Shown: positions 6,727 to 16,616, numbered from the stretch's first letter. The stretch is 16,616 bases of DNA from Burkholderiales bacterium (GCA_947456845.1 CANGUJ010000032.1:1-16616), one strand, 5' to 3'. Made by a program: numbers and translations. The notes: generated by a model from the letters alone, not told the origin.

Positions 6727-8127
6727 TCAGGCGAAAAAGCCTGCCATCCACTCCCGGCAGGTCAGCGCAGGGTCTTCGCCTGCATCGATGGTGGCGCGCA
6801 GCCGCACCACCGCGGGCGCCAGTCCCGGGGCGTCACGTTCGGCCAGTTCGCCGATCTTGCGCAGCACACGATTGGCGTCCAGAGGCCGCGCCGGGCTGCC
6901 CAGCGCCGCTTCGCACTCGGCTGTGAGCGTGCTGCCATCCTCCAGTTCCAGCGTGACACGGGCCGGCCTATCGAGCGGCCAGGGTTTGACCATCGGCAAC
7001 TGCGCCATGCGTATGCGCTTGCGCAATTCGATGATGGCCGCATCGCGCAAGCTCGGATCGAGAAAGTTGCCGGGCGCGGCGGCGCCGTGCGCGATGGTGG
7101 CGGCCAGCGCATGCTGGATCGAGAACTTCGCTCCCAGCGTGGTTTGCGGCGCAGGGTTGTCGAAGTTCATCGCCATGGCCGAGCCTTCCATGAGCACGCC
7201 TTTGACCTGGCCGCCCCCGCGCAGGTCGGGGCGTTCGGCAAACAAAGACTCGATGGCTTCCATCGCCGCGTGCGAGTGATGGCAGGCGCCGTAGAGCTTG
7301 TGGTAGCCGTCGCAGATCGTCCAGTCGCTGCCCAGGCCATCGGTCAGTTCGGCGGGCTTGGCCGGCGCGCCCAGGCCGCGCGTATACACGTCATACGGGC
7401 CCGCTGGCGTGCCGGCGATACCCAGGCGGGCCATGTCGCACGCGAACTGCCCCAGCCAGGCCCCGGCGGCGGGCCAGGCATTGCGCACCAGCGCGCCCTC
7501 GATCGGATGGCTGTAGGGGCCGGGGCTCACCATCGTGGCCGCCGCGGTCAGGGCGCGCAGCAGCCGGGCGGCGTCGTAGCCGCGCAGCAGGGCCAAACCC
7601 GCGGCCGCGCACACCACGTTGTAGACGCCGTGCGGATGCAGGCGCGGCAGGGTGCCGGGCCAGGCGCGCGCGAAGCGCGTGCCGATCTCGTAGGCGCCCA
7701 CCACCGCGCGCAGGGTCTGGGCCATGGAAAGATTGCCGGCTTCGGCGGCGGCGAGGATCAACGGCTGGCTGAGCGCACCGGGATGCACGGCGGTGCGCGT
7801 GTAGCCATCGTCGAGTTCGTTCCAGGTGCCGGACAGGCCGTTGCCGACGGCGGCGTCGATCATGGCGACCTTCGGCGCACCGGCGCGCAGCAGCGTGGCC
7901 TGCGGAGCGGTCTTGTCGGCCATGAGTTGCTCGTGATAGGCGCGCAGTTCGGGCTCGTCGGCCGCTGACAGCGCGGCGGCGATGTTGTCACCCAGGATCA
8001 GCACGGCCTGCGCATGCACGCGCGCCGGAATGTTCTCGTAGGTGAGGCCGGCGGCCCAATCGCACAGCGCGCGCAGTCCGGCTTCGACCTGCGCCTTTGT
8101 CTCGGCTTCGTTGCCGGCTGGCGTCAT
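6727..8127 (-). CDS. MmgE/PrpD family protein (2-methylcitrate dehydratase-like)
   Basis: This 466-residue protein matches the MmgE/PrpD fold: an all-helical N-terminal domain followed by the smaller C-terminal domain. Recognisable family elements are the LDDGY segment at 105-109, HPG followed by an Ala-rich helix at 115-129, an AYEIGTRF helix near 145, and KLYGACHHSHAAMEA around 277-291, which corresponds to the family's conserved Cys/His-rich substrate-site segment. PrpD dehydrates 2-methylcitrate without iron-sulfur, and other members include aconitate decarboxylase and imine-diester hydrolases, so the name alone does not give a reaction. There is no prpB/prpC context here. GGAG 7 nt before the ATG supports the start. 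It follows the molybdenum hydroxylase subunit by 37 bp on the same strand, suggesting a shared transcript and perhaps a hydratase/dehydratase step on that enzyme's product. Confidence 0.88.
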   Translation of the reverse strand: MTPAGNEAETKAQVEAGLRALCDWAAGLTYENIPARVHAQAVLILGDNIAAALSAADEPELRAYHEQLMADKTAPQATLLRAGAPKVAMIDAAVGNGLSGTWNELDDGYTRTAVHPGALSQPLILAAAEAGNLSMAQTLRAVVGAYEIGTRFARAWPGTLPRLHPHGVYNVVCAAAGLALLRGYDAARLLRALTAAATMVSPGPYSHPIEGALVRNAWPAAGAWLGQFACDMARLGIAGTPAGPYDVYTRGLGAPAKPAELTDGLGSDWTICDGYHKLYGACHHSHAAMEAIESLFAERPDLRGGGQVKGVLMEGSAMAMNFDNPAPQTTLGAKFSIQHALAATIAHGAAAPGNFLDPSLRDAAIIELRKRIRMAQLPMVKPWPLDRPARVTLELEDGSTLTAECEAALGSPARPLDANRVLRKIGELAERDAPGLAPAVVRLRATIDAGEDPALTCREWMAGFFA

Positions 8128-8164
8128 GCGGGCGCTCCGGCCGGGGGTCGTCGAGGCCGCCGCG

Positions 8165-10567
<2,403 letters not shown>

Positions 10568-10877
10568 GGTGTTCCCCATGGAGAAAAGCGGTGGGCGGTA
10601 GGCAGATGGCAGCGTACGGAAGACTATATGGCCCGGCTTGCGGAGGCTGCCCGGGACACACGACAAAACGAATTCAGTTTAATGCACGCCGCGATCAAAT
10701 GGCAAAGCGCGCCGCAAATGCCGCCATGGGCAGACTCCGGGGCTCGCGGGTCGGTGCGGGCATTGTCAAGAAGGGTATCTCGGCGAAGTTGGCCTGAACA
10801 TTGCTAACCGAGTGATGTCGAGTGCGCGGCGGGACCTAGGGGATTTCCCGATGGCCGGTATGCGTTTTTAGGCTGCC

Positions 10878-10906
10878 TTGCTGTGGTATCTTGGATCAAC
10901 TGTCAT
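10878..10906 (+). promoter_or_regulatory. Weak candidate sigma-70 promoter of the ABC importer
   Basis: TTGCTG (10878-10883) and TGTCAT (10901-10906) are spaced by 17 bp. They match the consensus at 3 of 6 and 4 of 6 positions. The -10 touches the palindrome at 10906-10915, so a protein bound there would block initiation. It is listed as the best candidate in a region that must contain a promoter. Confidence 0.2.
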
Positions 10907-10915
10907 GTCCGGACA
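10906..10915. promoter_or_regulatory. Perfect palindrome TGTCCGGACA, candidate operator
   Basis: A perfect 10-bp inverted repeat lies 62 bp before the importer's first ATG, followed by two more GGAC copies (10919-10922 and 10923-10926). Its symmetry and place between divergent operons fit a dimeric repressor or activator site such as the GntR/FCD or TetR type, but the family cannot be assigned and no regulator gene is in the window. Confidence 0.35.
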
Positions 10916-10977
10916 AATGGACGGACGCAAAGCCCCGTAACCCCACTTTTCCAACCGACATCCAACAGAGGAGCGTC

Positions 10978-11949
10978 ATGCGTAGCTTGAAACTCATTGC
11001 AGCCACCACGGTCCTGGCCGGCATCAGCGCCTTCGGTCCCGCCGCACAGGCGCAGGACAAAGTGAAGATGGGCCTGTTCATCGCTTCTTCAGCCATGCCT
11101 TACTTCATCGCCAAGGAGCGCGGCTACTTCGCAGCCGAGAATCTCGACGTCGAAGGCATTCCGCTGGCGACGCACCCGCTCATCGTGCAGGGCCTGGTCA
11201 AGGGCGATCTCGATACGGCTTCCAACCTGCTGTCGCTGGAAGGTGCCAACATCAACGCGCTGCGCCCGAACACGCTTCAGTACTTCTCCATCAACTGCCA
11301 GAACGTCAAGTACCAACTCGAGGCCTATGTGGTGCCGGCATCGAACACCACCATCAAGACCCTGGCCGACCTGAAGGGCAAGCGCATCATGTCCGCGCCC
11401 GGTCCGGGCAACCTGTTCGTCGCCAAGGGCGTGCTCAAGGCGGTGGGGCTGGAGGAGAAGGACTACTCCATGCAGGAGCAGCAGATGAGCGTGCACATCG
11501 GCGGCCTGCAGGGCGGCCAGTTCGATGCCGCCTACACGCTCGAGCCCATCGTCAGCATGATGGTGGCGCAGGGCATCGGCCGCAAGCTCGAAGGCGGGTT
11601 GATCGCCAAGTACATGCTGGGCCGGCCCGACGCCTGCGCCGTGCTCGCCGGGGGCGTGATGAGCGTCAAGTTCATGCAGGAGCGTCCGCAGGTCGCCGAG
11701 CGCCTGGCGCGCGCCTGGGCCAAGGCGCTCAATGACGGCAACAACGACCCGAAGGCGCGCGAACTTCTCGTCAAGCACATGAACACCTCCCCGGCGGTTG
11801 CGCCGACGGTGCCGCTGTCGTACTACAACATGGTGCGTGACCTGAAGCCCGCCGAGATCGCCGATTTCCAGAACCTGGTCGACCAGGCAACCGCATCCGG
11901 GCTGGTCAAGTCGAAGATCGATGTCAGGACCATGCTCAAGACCTATTGA
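10978..11949 (+). CDS. ABC importer periplasmic substrate-binding protein (SsuA/NMT1-like)
   Basis: This 323-residue secreted protein starts at the ATG at 10978 behind a strong AGAGGAG Shine-Dalgarno (10967-10973). The signal peptide (basic MRSLK, hydrophobic core, AQA-QD cleavage at about residue 26) directs it to the periplasm. The mature part has the NMT1/THI5-SsuA layout: AMPYFIAKERGYFAAENLDV, GDLDTASN, a LADLKGKRIMSAPGPG hinge with LFVAKGVLKAVGL, and GGQFDAAYTLEPIVS. Relatives bind sulfonates, nitrate, thiamine or riboflavin precursors, or aromatic acids, so the ligand is open. It is the first gene of a complete importer, followed by permease and ATPase. An upstream in-frame start at 10891 would bury the signal peptide and is unlikely. 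Its position opposite a molybdenum hydroxylase suggests, but does not show, uptake of a heterocycle. Confidence 0.9.
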   Translation: MRSLKLIAATTVLAGISAFGPAAQAQDKVKMGLFIASSAMPYFIAKERGYFAAENLDVEGIPLATHPLIVQGLVKGDLDTASNLLSLEGANINALRPNTLQYFSINCQNVKYQLEAYVVPASNTTIKTLADLKGKRIMSAPGPGNLFVAKGVLKAVGLEEKDYSMQEQQMSVHIGGLQGGQFDAAYTLEPIVSMMVAQGIGRKLEGGLIAKYMLGRPDACAVLAGGVMSVKFMQERPQVAERLARAWAKALNDGNNDPKARELLVKHMNTSPAVAPTVPLSYYNMVRDLKPAEIADFQNLVDQATASGLVKSKIDVRTMLKTY

Positions 11950-11964
11950 TCGGACCCTGTCATC

Positions 11965-12738
11965 TTGAAAGATATATTGAGCGGTCGTTTCGCGAATGCC
12001 CTCACCCCGGCGGTGGGGGCGGTTGCGTTCATTTTCCTGTGGTGGCTGGCCGCCTGGCTGAAGGTGGTCGACCCGGTCCTGCTGCCGTCTCCGCAGGCAT
12101 CGGCCAAGGCCATCTGGGACGGGTTCGTCGGGGGCAACCTGATCAAGGACCTCATCATCACCGTGCGCAGGACGCTTTTGGCCTTCGGCATCGCAGTGGT
12201 GATATGCGTTCCGCTCGGCCTGATGCTGGGTTCGTCGGTGCGGCTGTATCGCTCCTTCGAGTTCGTCATTGACTTCTTCCGCTCGACGCCGGCCTCGGCC
12301 CTGTTCCCGCTGTTCTTAGTCATCCTCGGGGTCGGGGAGAGCACCAAGGTGGCGGTTGCTGCTTTCGGTGCTGGCCTGCTCATCCTGTTCAACACGGCGT
12401 ATGGCGTGATGAACGCGCGCAAGACACGGCAGGCGGCGGCGCGCGTGATGGGTGCATCGCCGTTGCGGGTGATGACGGGAGTGACCCTGCTCGAGTCGCT
12501 CCCGCAAACCTTCGTTGGCATGCGCTCCGGGGTATCGTTCGCCCTGGTTATCGTGATCGTGGCCGAGATGTTCATCGGTTCGACCGACGGGCTCGGCCAG
12601 CGTGTCATCAACGCCCAGATGATTTTCAATATGCCTGAAATGTATGCAACGATTTTCGGCGCAGGGGTGCTGGGCTATGGCCTGAACCTGATCTTCATCC
12701 TGATCGAGCGCCGCTTCATCCACTGGGGCGGCAAATGA
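11965..12738 (+). CDS. ABC importer permease (SsuC/NrtB-like), TTG start
   Basis: This 257-residue inner-membrane protein has roughly six hydrophobic segments, the first at about 13-32. The cytoplasmic EAA-type loop (QAAARVMGASPLRVM to LPQ, residues 156-181) docks the ATPase. The first start codon in frame is TTG at 11965: a stop codon at 11947 precedes it in the same frame, and the next ATG is codon 87, inside a membrane helix. Beginning at TTG gives the family's normal length of about 250-270. Only a weak Shine-Dalgarno (CGGA) is seen, so translation probably depends on coupling to the binding-protein gene 15 bp upstream. The stop overlaps the ATPase start (ATGA at 12735-12738). A later GTG at 12013 would cut into the first membrane helix. 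Confidence 0.9.
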   Translation: MKDILSGRFANALTPAVGAVAFIFLWWLAAWLKVVDPVLLPSPQASAKAIWDGFVGGNLIKDLIITVRRTLLAFGIAVVICVPLGLMLGSSVRLYRSFEFVIDFFRSTPASALFPLFLVILGVGESTKVAVAAFGAGLLILFNTAYGVMNARKTRQAAARVMGASPLRVMTGVTLLESLPQTFVGMRSGVSFALVIVIVAEMFIGSTDGLGQRVINAQMIFNMPEMYATIFGAGVLGYGLNLIFILIERRFIHWGGK

Positions 12739-13553
12739 ACGCACCCGAAACCGTCGGAGCGGCGATGCTGAAGCGTACCGCGCCGGACACGCACATCACG
12801 ATTCGCGGCCTGACCAAGAGCTTCGCAGGCCATCCGCTCTACACCAACTTCGATCTTGACATACCCAAGGGGCAGATCACCTCGATCTTCGGTCCCAACG
12901 GCTGCGGCAAGTCGACCATGATCAACATGGTGGCGGGACTCCTGCCAATGGATGCCGGCGAAGCCCTGTTCGACGGCAAGACCCTGGCCCAGACCGTCAT
13001 CGGCTATGTGTTCCAGAACTATCGCGACGCGCTGTTTCCCTGGAAGCGCGCGATCGACAACATCAAGTACCCCCTGCGCATCGCCGGCAAGTCCAAGGGC
13101 GAGTGCGATGCCCGCACGGAGGAACTGGTTCAGTCCTTCGACATCCGCTTCGACCTGAACCGCTACCCGTACGAACTGTCCGGCGGGCAGCAGCAGCTCG
13201 TATCGATCATGCGCTCGCTGGCCGTGCATCCCGAGGTGCTGTTCCTCGACGAGCCGTTCTCGGCGCTGGACTACGAGATGACGCTTTTCATGCGCGACAA
13301 GTTGCAGGACATTTTCGAAGCGACCAAGACGACCATGATCCTGGTGTCGCACGATCTGGACGAGGCCGTATATCTGGCCGATCAGGTGCTGATGCTGACA
13401 CGCCGGCCCACCCGCATCGCTCAGGTGGTCCGTTTCGACGCGGCGCGGCCGCGGCATCCCGAGACCTTGACCTCCGACGCCTTCAACCGCGCCAAGGCGC
13501 AGTGCCTCGAGGTGTTCCAGCGCGAGGTGCGCACCAAGGACATCGCGACCTGA
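12735..13553 (+). CDS. ABC importer ATPase (SsuB/TauB-like)
   Basis: This 272-residue cytoplasmic ATPase powers the importer. All nucleotide-binding motifs are intact: Walker A GPNGCGKST (53-61), Q-loop Q94 in YVFQNYRDALFPW, signature LSGGQ (148-152), Walker B VLFLDEP (168-174) with D-loop SALD, and the switch histidine H206 in VSHDLDEA. The Q-loop followed by 'LFPW' and the 'DEAVYLADQVLML' ending are typical of the sulfonate/nitrate/taurine subgroup. The start overlaps the permease stop by 4 bp (ATGA), so the two are translationally coupled. The start leaves about 20 residues before the first strand, slightly longer than usual. It ends 15 bp from a converging gene with no visible terminator hairpin. 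Confidence 0.94.
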   Translation: MNAPETVGAAMLKRTAPDTHITIRGLTKSFAGHPLYTNFDLDIPKGQITSIFGPNGCGKSTMINMVAGLLPMDAGEALFDGKTLAQTVIGYVFQNYRDALFPWKRAIDNIKYPLRIAGKSKGECDARTEELVQSFDIRFDLNRYPYELSGGQQQLVSIMRSLAVHPEVLFLDEPFSALDYEMTLFMRDKLQDIFEATKTTMILVSHDLDEAVYLADQVLMLTRRPTRIAQVVRFDAARPRHPETLTSDAFNRAKAQCLEVFQREVRTKDIAT

Positions 13554-13568
13554 TCGGCCGCGCCGGCA

Positions 13569-14558
13569 TCAGCCGAAGCGCACGACCGCGCGCCCTCGGA
13601 TGCCGCCGGCGATCACGTCCTCGCAATAGTCCTTGAGTCCGGCAAACGGGATCTCGAAGCAGATCCTGTCGAGATGGCGGGGGCGCAGGTCGCCGCCTTT
13701 GGCCATGCGCATCCAGCCGGTTTCGCGCCGCGCCACGGGATGGTTGGCGTTGATGCCGGCCAGTGACACCGAGCGCAGGATGAAAGGATAGATCGAGCTC
13801 GTGAAGGCCTCGCCCGCCGCGTTGCCGAACGCGCATACCACGCCGCGCTTTTTCATCGTGCGCAACAGGTCCGAAAGCGGCTTGCCGCCCACGGCGTCGA
13901 TGGCGCCGGCCCAGCGCTGTTCGTCTAGCGGCTTGTCGCTCGTGGCAATCGCGTCGCGGCCGATCACTTCATGGGCGCCAATCGATTTCAGGTAGGCGGT
14001 TTCGCCTGACTTGCCGGTGGAGGCGACGACCGTATAACCCAGGCCCGAGAGCATGTCGATGGCGAAGCTGGAGCAGCCGCCGGTGGCGCCGGTAATCGCG
14101 ACCGGGCCCTGGTCCGGCGTGACGCCGCGCCGCACCAGCTCTTCGACGGCCACCGCGGAGGTATAGGCGCCTATGCCCAACGCGACCACGTCGTAGGCGT
14201 CGAAGCCGGGCGGGATGCGGGCCACCCAGGCAGCCGGCACGCGCACCACCTCGGAGAAGGCGCCGTCATGGCGGATGCCGAACTCCTGGCCCCCCTGGAC
14301 GGTCACCCGATCGCCTTCGCGGTAGTCGGGGCTGGCGGACGCGGCCACGACGCCGGACACCTCGATGCCGGGTATGCAGGGGAATCGCTTGATCACATTG
14401 CCGGCGCCGCTGACGGCGCGCGCGTCCTTGTAGTTGACCGCGGCGAATTGCGCGCGGATCACCACCTCGCCGGGGTCGAGGTCGTCGACGGATTGCTCCA
14501 CCACGCGGCTGACGCGCCTGTTTCCTTCGCTGAAGAGGCGAACGGCGTTGAATTTCAT
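13569..14558 (-). CDS. YhdH/AcuI-like NADPH-dependent acyl-CoA/quinone reductase (zinc-free MDR)
   Basis: This 329-residue medium-chain reductase belongs to the YhdH/AcuI branch. Shared landmarks are NYKDA (42-46), FPCIPGIEVSGVV (59-71), DRVTVQGG, a Rossmann entry at ITGATGG (155-161), LGYTVVASTGK, YLKSIGA, WAGAIDAVGG and PFILRSVSLAGIN. AcuI reduces acryloyl-CoA to propionyl-CoA with NADPH. Two normally conserved spots differ: the usual GGVGS of the nucleotide loop is GGCSS here, and the usual TAGFTA helix is IGAYTS, so the substrate may differ too. Catalytic zinc ligands are absent, as expected. AAGGAA a few bases before the ATG supports the start. It is the last gene of a Bug receptor, CoA-transferase, reductase cassette (16-bp gap upstream), fitting reduction of an enoyl-CoA formed by its neighbour. 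Confidence 0.88.
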   Translation of the reverse strand: MKFNAVRLFSEGNRRVSRVVEQSVDDLDPGEVVIRAQFAAVNYKDARAVSGAGNVIKRFPCIPGIEVSGVVAASASPDYREGDRVTVQGGQEFGIRHDGAFSEVVRVPAAWVARIPPGFDAYDVVALGIGAYTSAVAVEELVRRGVTPDQGPVAITGATGGCSSFAIDMLSGLGYTVVASTGKSGETAYLKSIGAHEVIGRDAIATSDKPLDEQRWAGAIDAVGGKPLSDLLRTMKKRGVVCAFGNAAGEAFTSSIYPFILRSVSLAGINANHPVARRETGWMRMAKGGDLRPRHLDRICFEIPFAGLKDYCEDVIAGGIRGRAVVRFG

Positions 14559-14574
14559 CGGCTTTCCTTACCTG

Positions 14575-15789
14575 TCAGTTCTGTATCACCGCGCCGGCGG
14601 CGACGTGCTCGTCGATTTCCTCGCGCGAGAAGCCGAAGTCGGCGAGCACGGCGCGGCTGTGCTCGCCGATCATCGGCGGCGGCAGATGCACGCGCGCCTG
14701 GGCATCGCGGTCGCCCAGGGCGGCGCCGGGCATGCGCAGCGTGCCTGCCCTGGGGTGCCGCATCTCTACGATCACGCCGTTGTGCGCCAGCTGCGGCGAG
14801 GCCATCACCTCGCGGTAATCCGCGATCGGACCGCAGATGATGTCCGCCGCCTCCAGCCTGGACAGCCACTGTGCGGTGGTGCGCGTCGCGAGTCGGCTCG
14901 ACACTTCCCGCATCAGCAGGTCGCGGTTGGCCACCCGCTGCGGGATGTCTGCGAACGCCGGCCGGTCAGCCATGGCGGGATCGCCCAACGCCTCGCAGAA
15001 GGCGCGCCAGCGGTCGTCGTGATAGGCGGCGATCATGATCCAGCCGTCGCTGGTCGGGTAGGCTTCATTCGGCGCGGAGTAGGGGGCGGCGCTGCCGGCC
15101 TTGGGCGGCACCTCGCCCGAGGACAGGTACGAGGCCAGTGCCGACTGCTGCAGCATCAGGGCGCTGTTGTAGAGGCTCATGTCGAGATGCTGGCCGCGCC
15201 CGTGAGCGGGGCCGGGCATGTCGCGCACCCGCAAGGCGGCCAGCACCGCGGTGGCGGACAGGAAGCCGGTCACCATGTCCGCTGCCGGGATTTGCACCTT
15301 CATCGGTGGCGCATCCGGCGTGCCGACCTGGCTCATCAGCCCCGAGACCGCCTGGACGATACCGTCGACGCCCGGCTTGTCGCACCACGGGCCGGTCTGG
15401 CCATAGGCCGAGACCGAGCAGAACACCAGGCCGGGCGCCAGCGCCGACAGCGCGGCGTAACCGATGCCCAGCCTGTCCATTACCCCCGGCCGGAAGCTTT
15501 CGACGACCACGTCGGCGCGTGCGGCCATGCGCTGCACGATGCCCGCGCCTGCAGGCTTTTTCAGGTCTAGGGCGAGCGAGCGCTTGTTGCGGTTGAAGCT
15601 CATCGACACGACGGATTCGCCGCCTTGCCAAGGGGGGCCGAGCTTGCGGCCGATATCCCCGCCAGGCGACTCGATCTTGACGACCTGGGCGCCCAGGTCG
15701 CCCAGCAGCATGGCGCATTCCGGACCGGCCCCTACCTGGCTGAAATCCAGCACCCGTACGCCGGCAAGCGCCGCGTTGATCGAGGTCAT
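14575..15789 (-). CDS. Class III CoA-transferase (CaiB/BaiF family), second copy
   Basis: This 404-residue protein has the same fold as the copy at 5500-6681 but is clearly a different subfamily. It has VRVLDFSQVGAGPEC, LGDLGAQVVKIESPGGD, NRNKRSLALDLK, VVVESFRPGVMDRLG and a catalytic aspartate D171 in IPAADMVTGFLSA. The C-terminal domain (GWIMIAAYHDDRW, ICGPIADYREVMASPQLAHNG, PPMIGEHSRAVLADFGFS) is complete. It transfers CoA to a carboxylic acid, with succinyl-CoA or acetyl-CoA as possible donors. It lies 13 bp after the Bug receptor and 16 bp before the reductase, so all three are almost surely one operon. The likely scheme is import of a carboxylate by the receptor system, CoA activation here, then reduction. 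The start codon has only a weak Shine-Dalgarno, and coupling to the upstream gene is probable. Confidence 0.92.
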   Translation of the reverse strand: MTSINAALAGVRVLDFSQVGAGPECAMLLGDLGAQVVKIESPGGDIGRKLGPPWQGGESVVSMSFNRNKRSLALDLKKPAGAGIVQRMAARADVVVESFRPGVMDRLGIGYAALSALAPGLVFCSVSAYGQTGPWCDKPGVDGIVQAVSGLMSQVGTPDAPPMKVQIPAADMVTGFLSATAVLAALRVRDMPGPAHGRGQHLDMSLYNSALMLQQSALASYLSSGEVPPKAGSAAPYSAPNEAYPTSDGWIMIAAYHDDRWRAFCEALGDPAMADRPAFADIPQRVANRDLLMREVSSRLATRTTAQWLSRLEAADIICGPIADYREVMASPQLAHNGVIVEMRHPRAGTLRMPGAALGDRDAQARVHLPPPMIGEHSRAVLADFGFSREEIDEHVAAGAVIQN

Positions 15790-15802
15790 CCGGCCACGCG
15801 TC

Positions 15803-16616
15803 TCACTCGATCTTCAGACCGATGTCCTTGACCGATTTCTGCCAGCGCGCGATGTCGCGCTTGATCAGGTCGGCCATCTGGTCGGCGTTCAGGTAGCTCA
15901 CCTCGAAGCCCTGCCCGGTAAGGCGCTCGCGGATGTCCGGCACGGCAAGGGTGCGCGATACCTCGGCCGACAGGCGCGCCACCACATCCCGGGGCGTGGC
16001 GGCCGGCGCCAGTATCGAGTACCAGAGCGGCACTTCGAAACCCGGCAGCGCCGCCTCGGCGATAGTCGGCACGTTGGGCATCGCCGCCGAGCGCTTTGGC
16101 GTGGTGACGCCCAGGGCGCGCAGCTTGCCCGCCTTGACATGCGGTTCAAGCGAAGCCATGGTGCCGATCGCGGCCTGGACCTGGCCGCCCAGCAGATCCG
16201 CGATGGCGGGTGTGGTTCCCTTGTAGGGCACATGGGCGATCTGTACCCCGGCCGCATGGTTGAACACTTCGAAGGCGATATGCTGCGGCGTGCCATTGCC
16301 GGGTGTGCTGTGGTTGAGCTTGCCCGGGCCGGCCTTGGCCAGGGTGATGAATTCGCGCACGTTCTGCGCCGGCACCGCCGGATGGACCGCCAGCACCATC
16401 GGCACCGAGGCCACCAGCGCGACCGGTGCGAAATCCTTTTCGATGTCGAAGGGAAGTTTCGCGTACAGCCAGGGGTTGATGGTGATCTGGTTGGAGGCGA
16501 TGACGATGGTGTAGCCATCCGCCGGCGCTTTGGCCGCGGCTTCGGTGCCGATGTTGCCACCCGCGCCCGCGCGGTTGTCGATGACCACCGGCTGGCCGAG
16601 GAATTCGGCCAGTTTC
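15803..16616 (-). CDS. Bug-family (TctC-like) periplasmic solute receptor, N-terminus beyond the window
   Basis: 271 residues are visible; the frame stays open to the window edge, beginning KLAEFLGQPVVIDNRAGAGG. About 50 residues, including the signal peptide, are missing compared with the usual length of about 325. A GTG at 16588 is just a valine of the conserved VVIDNRAGAGG strand and not a start. Family landmarks are GNIGTEAAAKAPADGYT, FDIEKDFAPV, GTPQHIAFEVF, HVPYKGTTPAIADLLGGQV, GKLRALGV and NVPTIAEAALPGFE. Bug proteins bind mostly carboxylates and amides in the periplasm and are greatly expanded in Bordetella and relatives; many lack a dedicated tripartite membrane pair, and none is visible here. 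It is the promoter-proximal visible gene of the CoA-transferase/reductase cassette and probably defines the substrate that those enzymes handle. Confidence 0.93.
   Translation of the reverse strand, partial: KLAEFLGQPVVIDNRAGAGGNIGTEAAAKAPADGYTIVIASNQITINPWLYAKLPFDIEKDFAPVALVASVPMVLAVHPAVPAQNVREFITLAKAGPGKLNHSTPGNGTPQHIAFEVFNHAAGVQIAHVPYKGTTPAIADLLGGQVQAAIGTMASLEPHVKAGKLRALGVTTPKRSAAMPNVPTIAEAALPGFEVPLWYSILAPAATPRDVVARLSAEVSRTLAVPDIRERLTGQGFEVSYLNADQMADLIKRDIARWQKSVKDIGLKIE

Larger units (their letters stand above)
10568..10977. other. Divergent intergenic region between the CoxL-type gene and the ABC importer
   Basis: These 410 bp contain no gene I can support. Short open frames here lack recognisable protein features; one plus-strand frame ends at about 10797 with VGAGIVKKGISAKLA but has no convincing start. 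The stretch around 10655-10690 is noticeably richer in A/T than the flanking genes. The right half carries a palindrome (10906-10915) and a possible promoter for the importer. On the minus strand TATAGT (10628-10623) could serve as a -10 for the CoxL-type gene, without a good -35. Confidence 0.6.

Noticed and set aside
6700..7968. A 422-codon plus-strand open frame opposite the MmgE/PrpD gene.
   Set aside because: It is an antisense shadow of a convincingly assigned gene, with no domain or sensible start context.
6727..8127. Assigning prpD and a methylcitrate cycle.
   Set aside because: No prpB, prpC or acn gene is nearby, and the MmgE/PrpD family covers several reactions.
10626..10797. A possible small plus-strand gene or gene remnant ending VKKGISAKLA in the divergent intergenic region.
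   Set aside because: There is no ribosome-binding site, no convincing start and no recognisable similarity. It is too short to separate from chance.
13554..13568. A shared terminator between the converging ATPase and reductase genes.
   Set aside because: Only 15 bp separate the stops, and no stem-loop with a T-tract is visible.
14434..15570. A 378-codon plus-strand open frame opposite the second CoA-transferase.
   Set aside because: The composition is that of an antisense frame, and the opposite strand has complete CoA-transferase motifs.

Overview
The window is GC-rich, densely coded DNA, almost certainly from a Burkholderiales betaproteobacterium. An Alcaligenaceae (Bordetella/Achromobacter-like) origin is most likely, but this is inferred from style rather than from a marker gene. 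The grounds are a Bug-family (TctC-like) periplasmic receptor beside a class III CoA-transferase, strong codon bias toward G/C, and short intergenic gaps. There is no rRNA, tRNA, CRISPR, insertion sequence or phage gene. No transcription-regulator gene is present either.

Layout. The left edge (1-170) is the C-terminal tail of a chemoreceptor. Two tandem, clearly paralogous small SAM-methyltransferase-fold proteins follow on the minus strand (196-1373), both beginning with twin-arginine-type signal peptides. Divergent from them is a B12-binding-type radical SAM protein of the DUF4080 type (1447-3000). A plus-strand catabolic block comes next: an FAD-dependent aromatic/heterocycle monooxygenase (3072-4271), a ring-opening amidohydrolase of the cyanuric acid hydrolase/barbiturase family only 6 bp behind it (4278-5384), and a class III CoA-transferase (5500-6681).

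Convergent to that block is a minus-strand pair, a CoxL-type molybdenum hydroxylase large subunit (8165-10567) followed by an MmgE/PrpD protein (6727-8127). A gene-free region of about 410 bp (10568-10977) carries a perfect 10-bp palindrome. Beyond it lies a complete ABC importer of the sulfonate/nitrate/thiamine-precursor type (binding protein, TTG-initiated permease, ATPase; 10978-13553). The right end is a minus-strand three-gene cassette: Bug receptor (cut by the window edge), class III CoA-transferase, and a YhdH/AcuI-like acyl-CoA/quinone reductase (13569-16616).

How it may work together (inference). The window looks like an accessory catabolic region for small nitrogen-containing or carboxylic compounds. 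The monooxygenase and the ring-opening amidohydrolase make a plausible two-step 'hydroxylate, then hydrolyse the cyclic amide' route for an N-heterocycle. A molybdenum hydroxylase is the classical enzyme for hydroxylating such rings next to nitrogen, and the ABC importer could bring in the substrate. The right-hand cassette reads as uptake, CoA activation and enoyl-CoA reduction of an organic acid. No substrate can be read from the sequence. The monooxygenase/amidohydrolase pair and the two exported-looking methyltransferases are the best candidates for undescribed biology.
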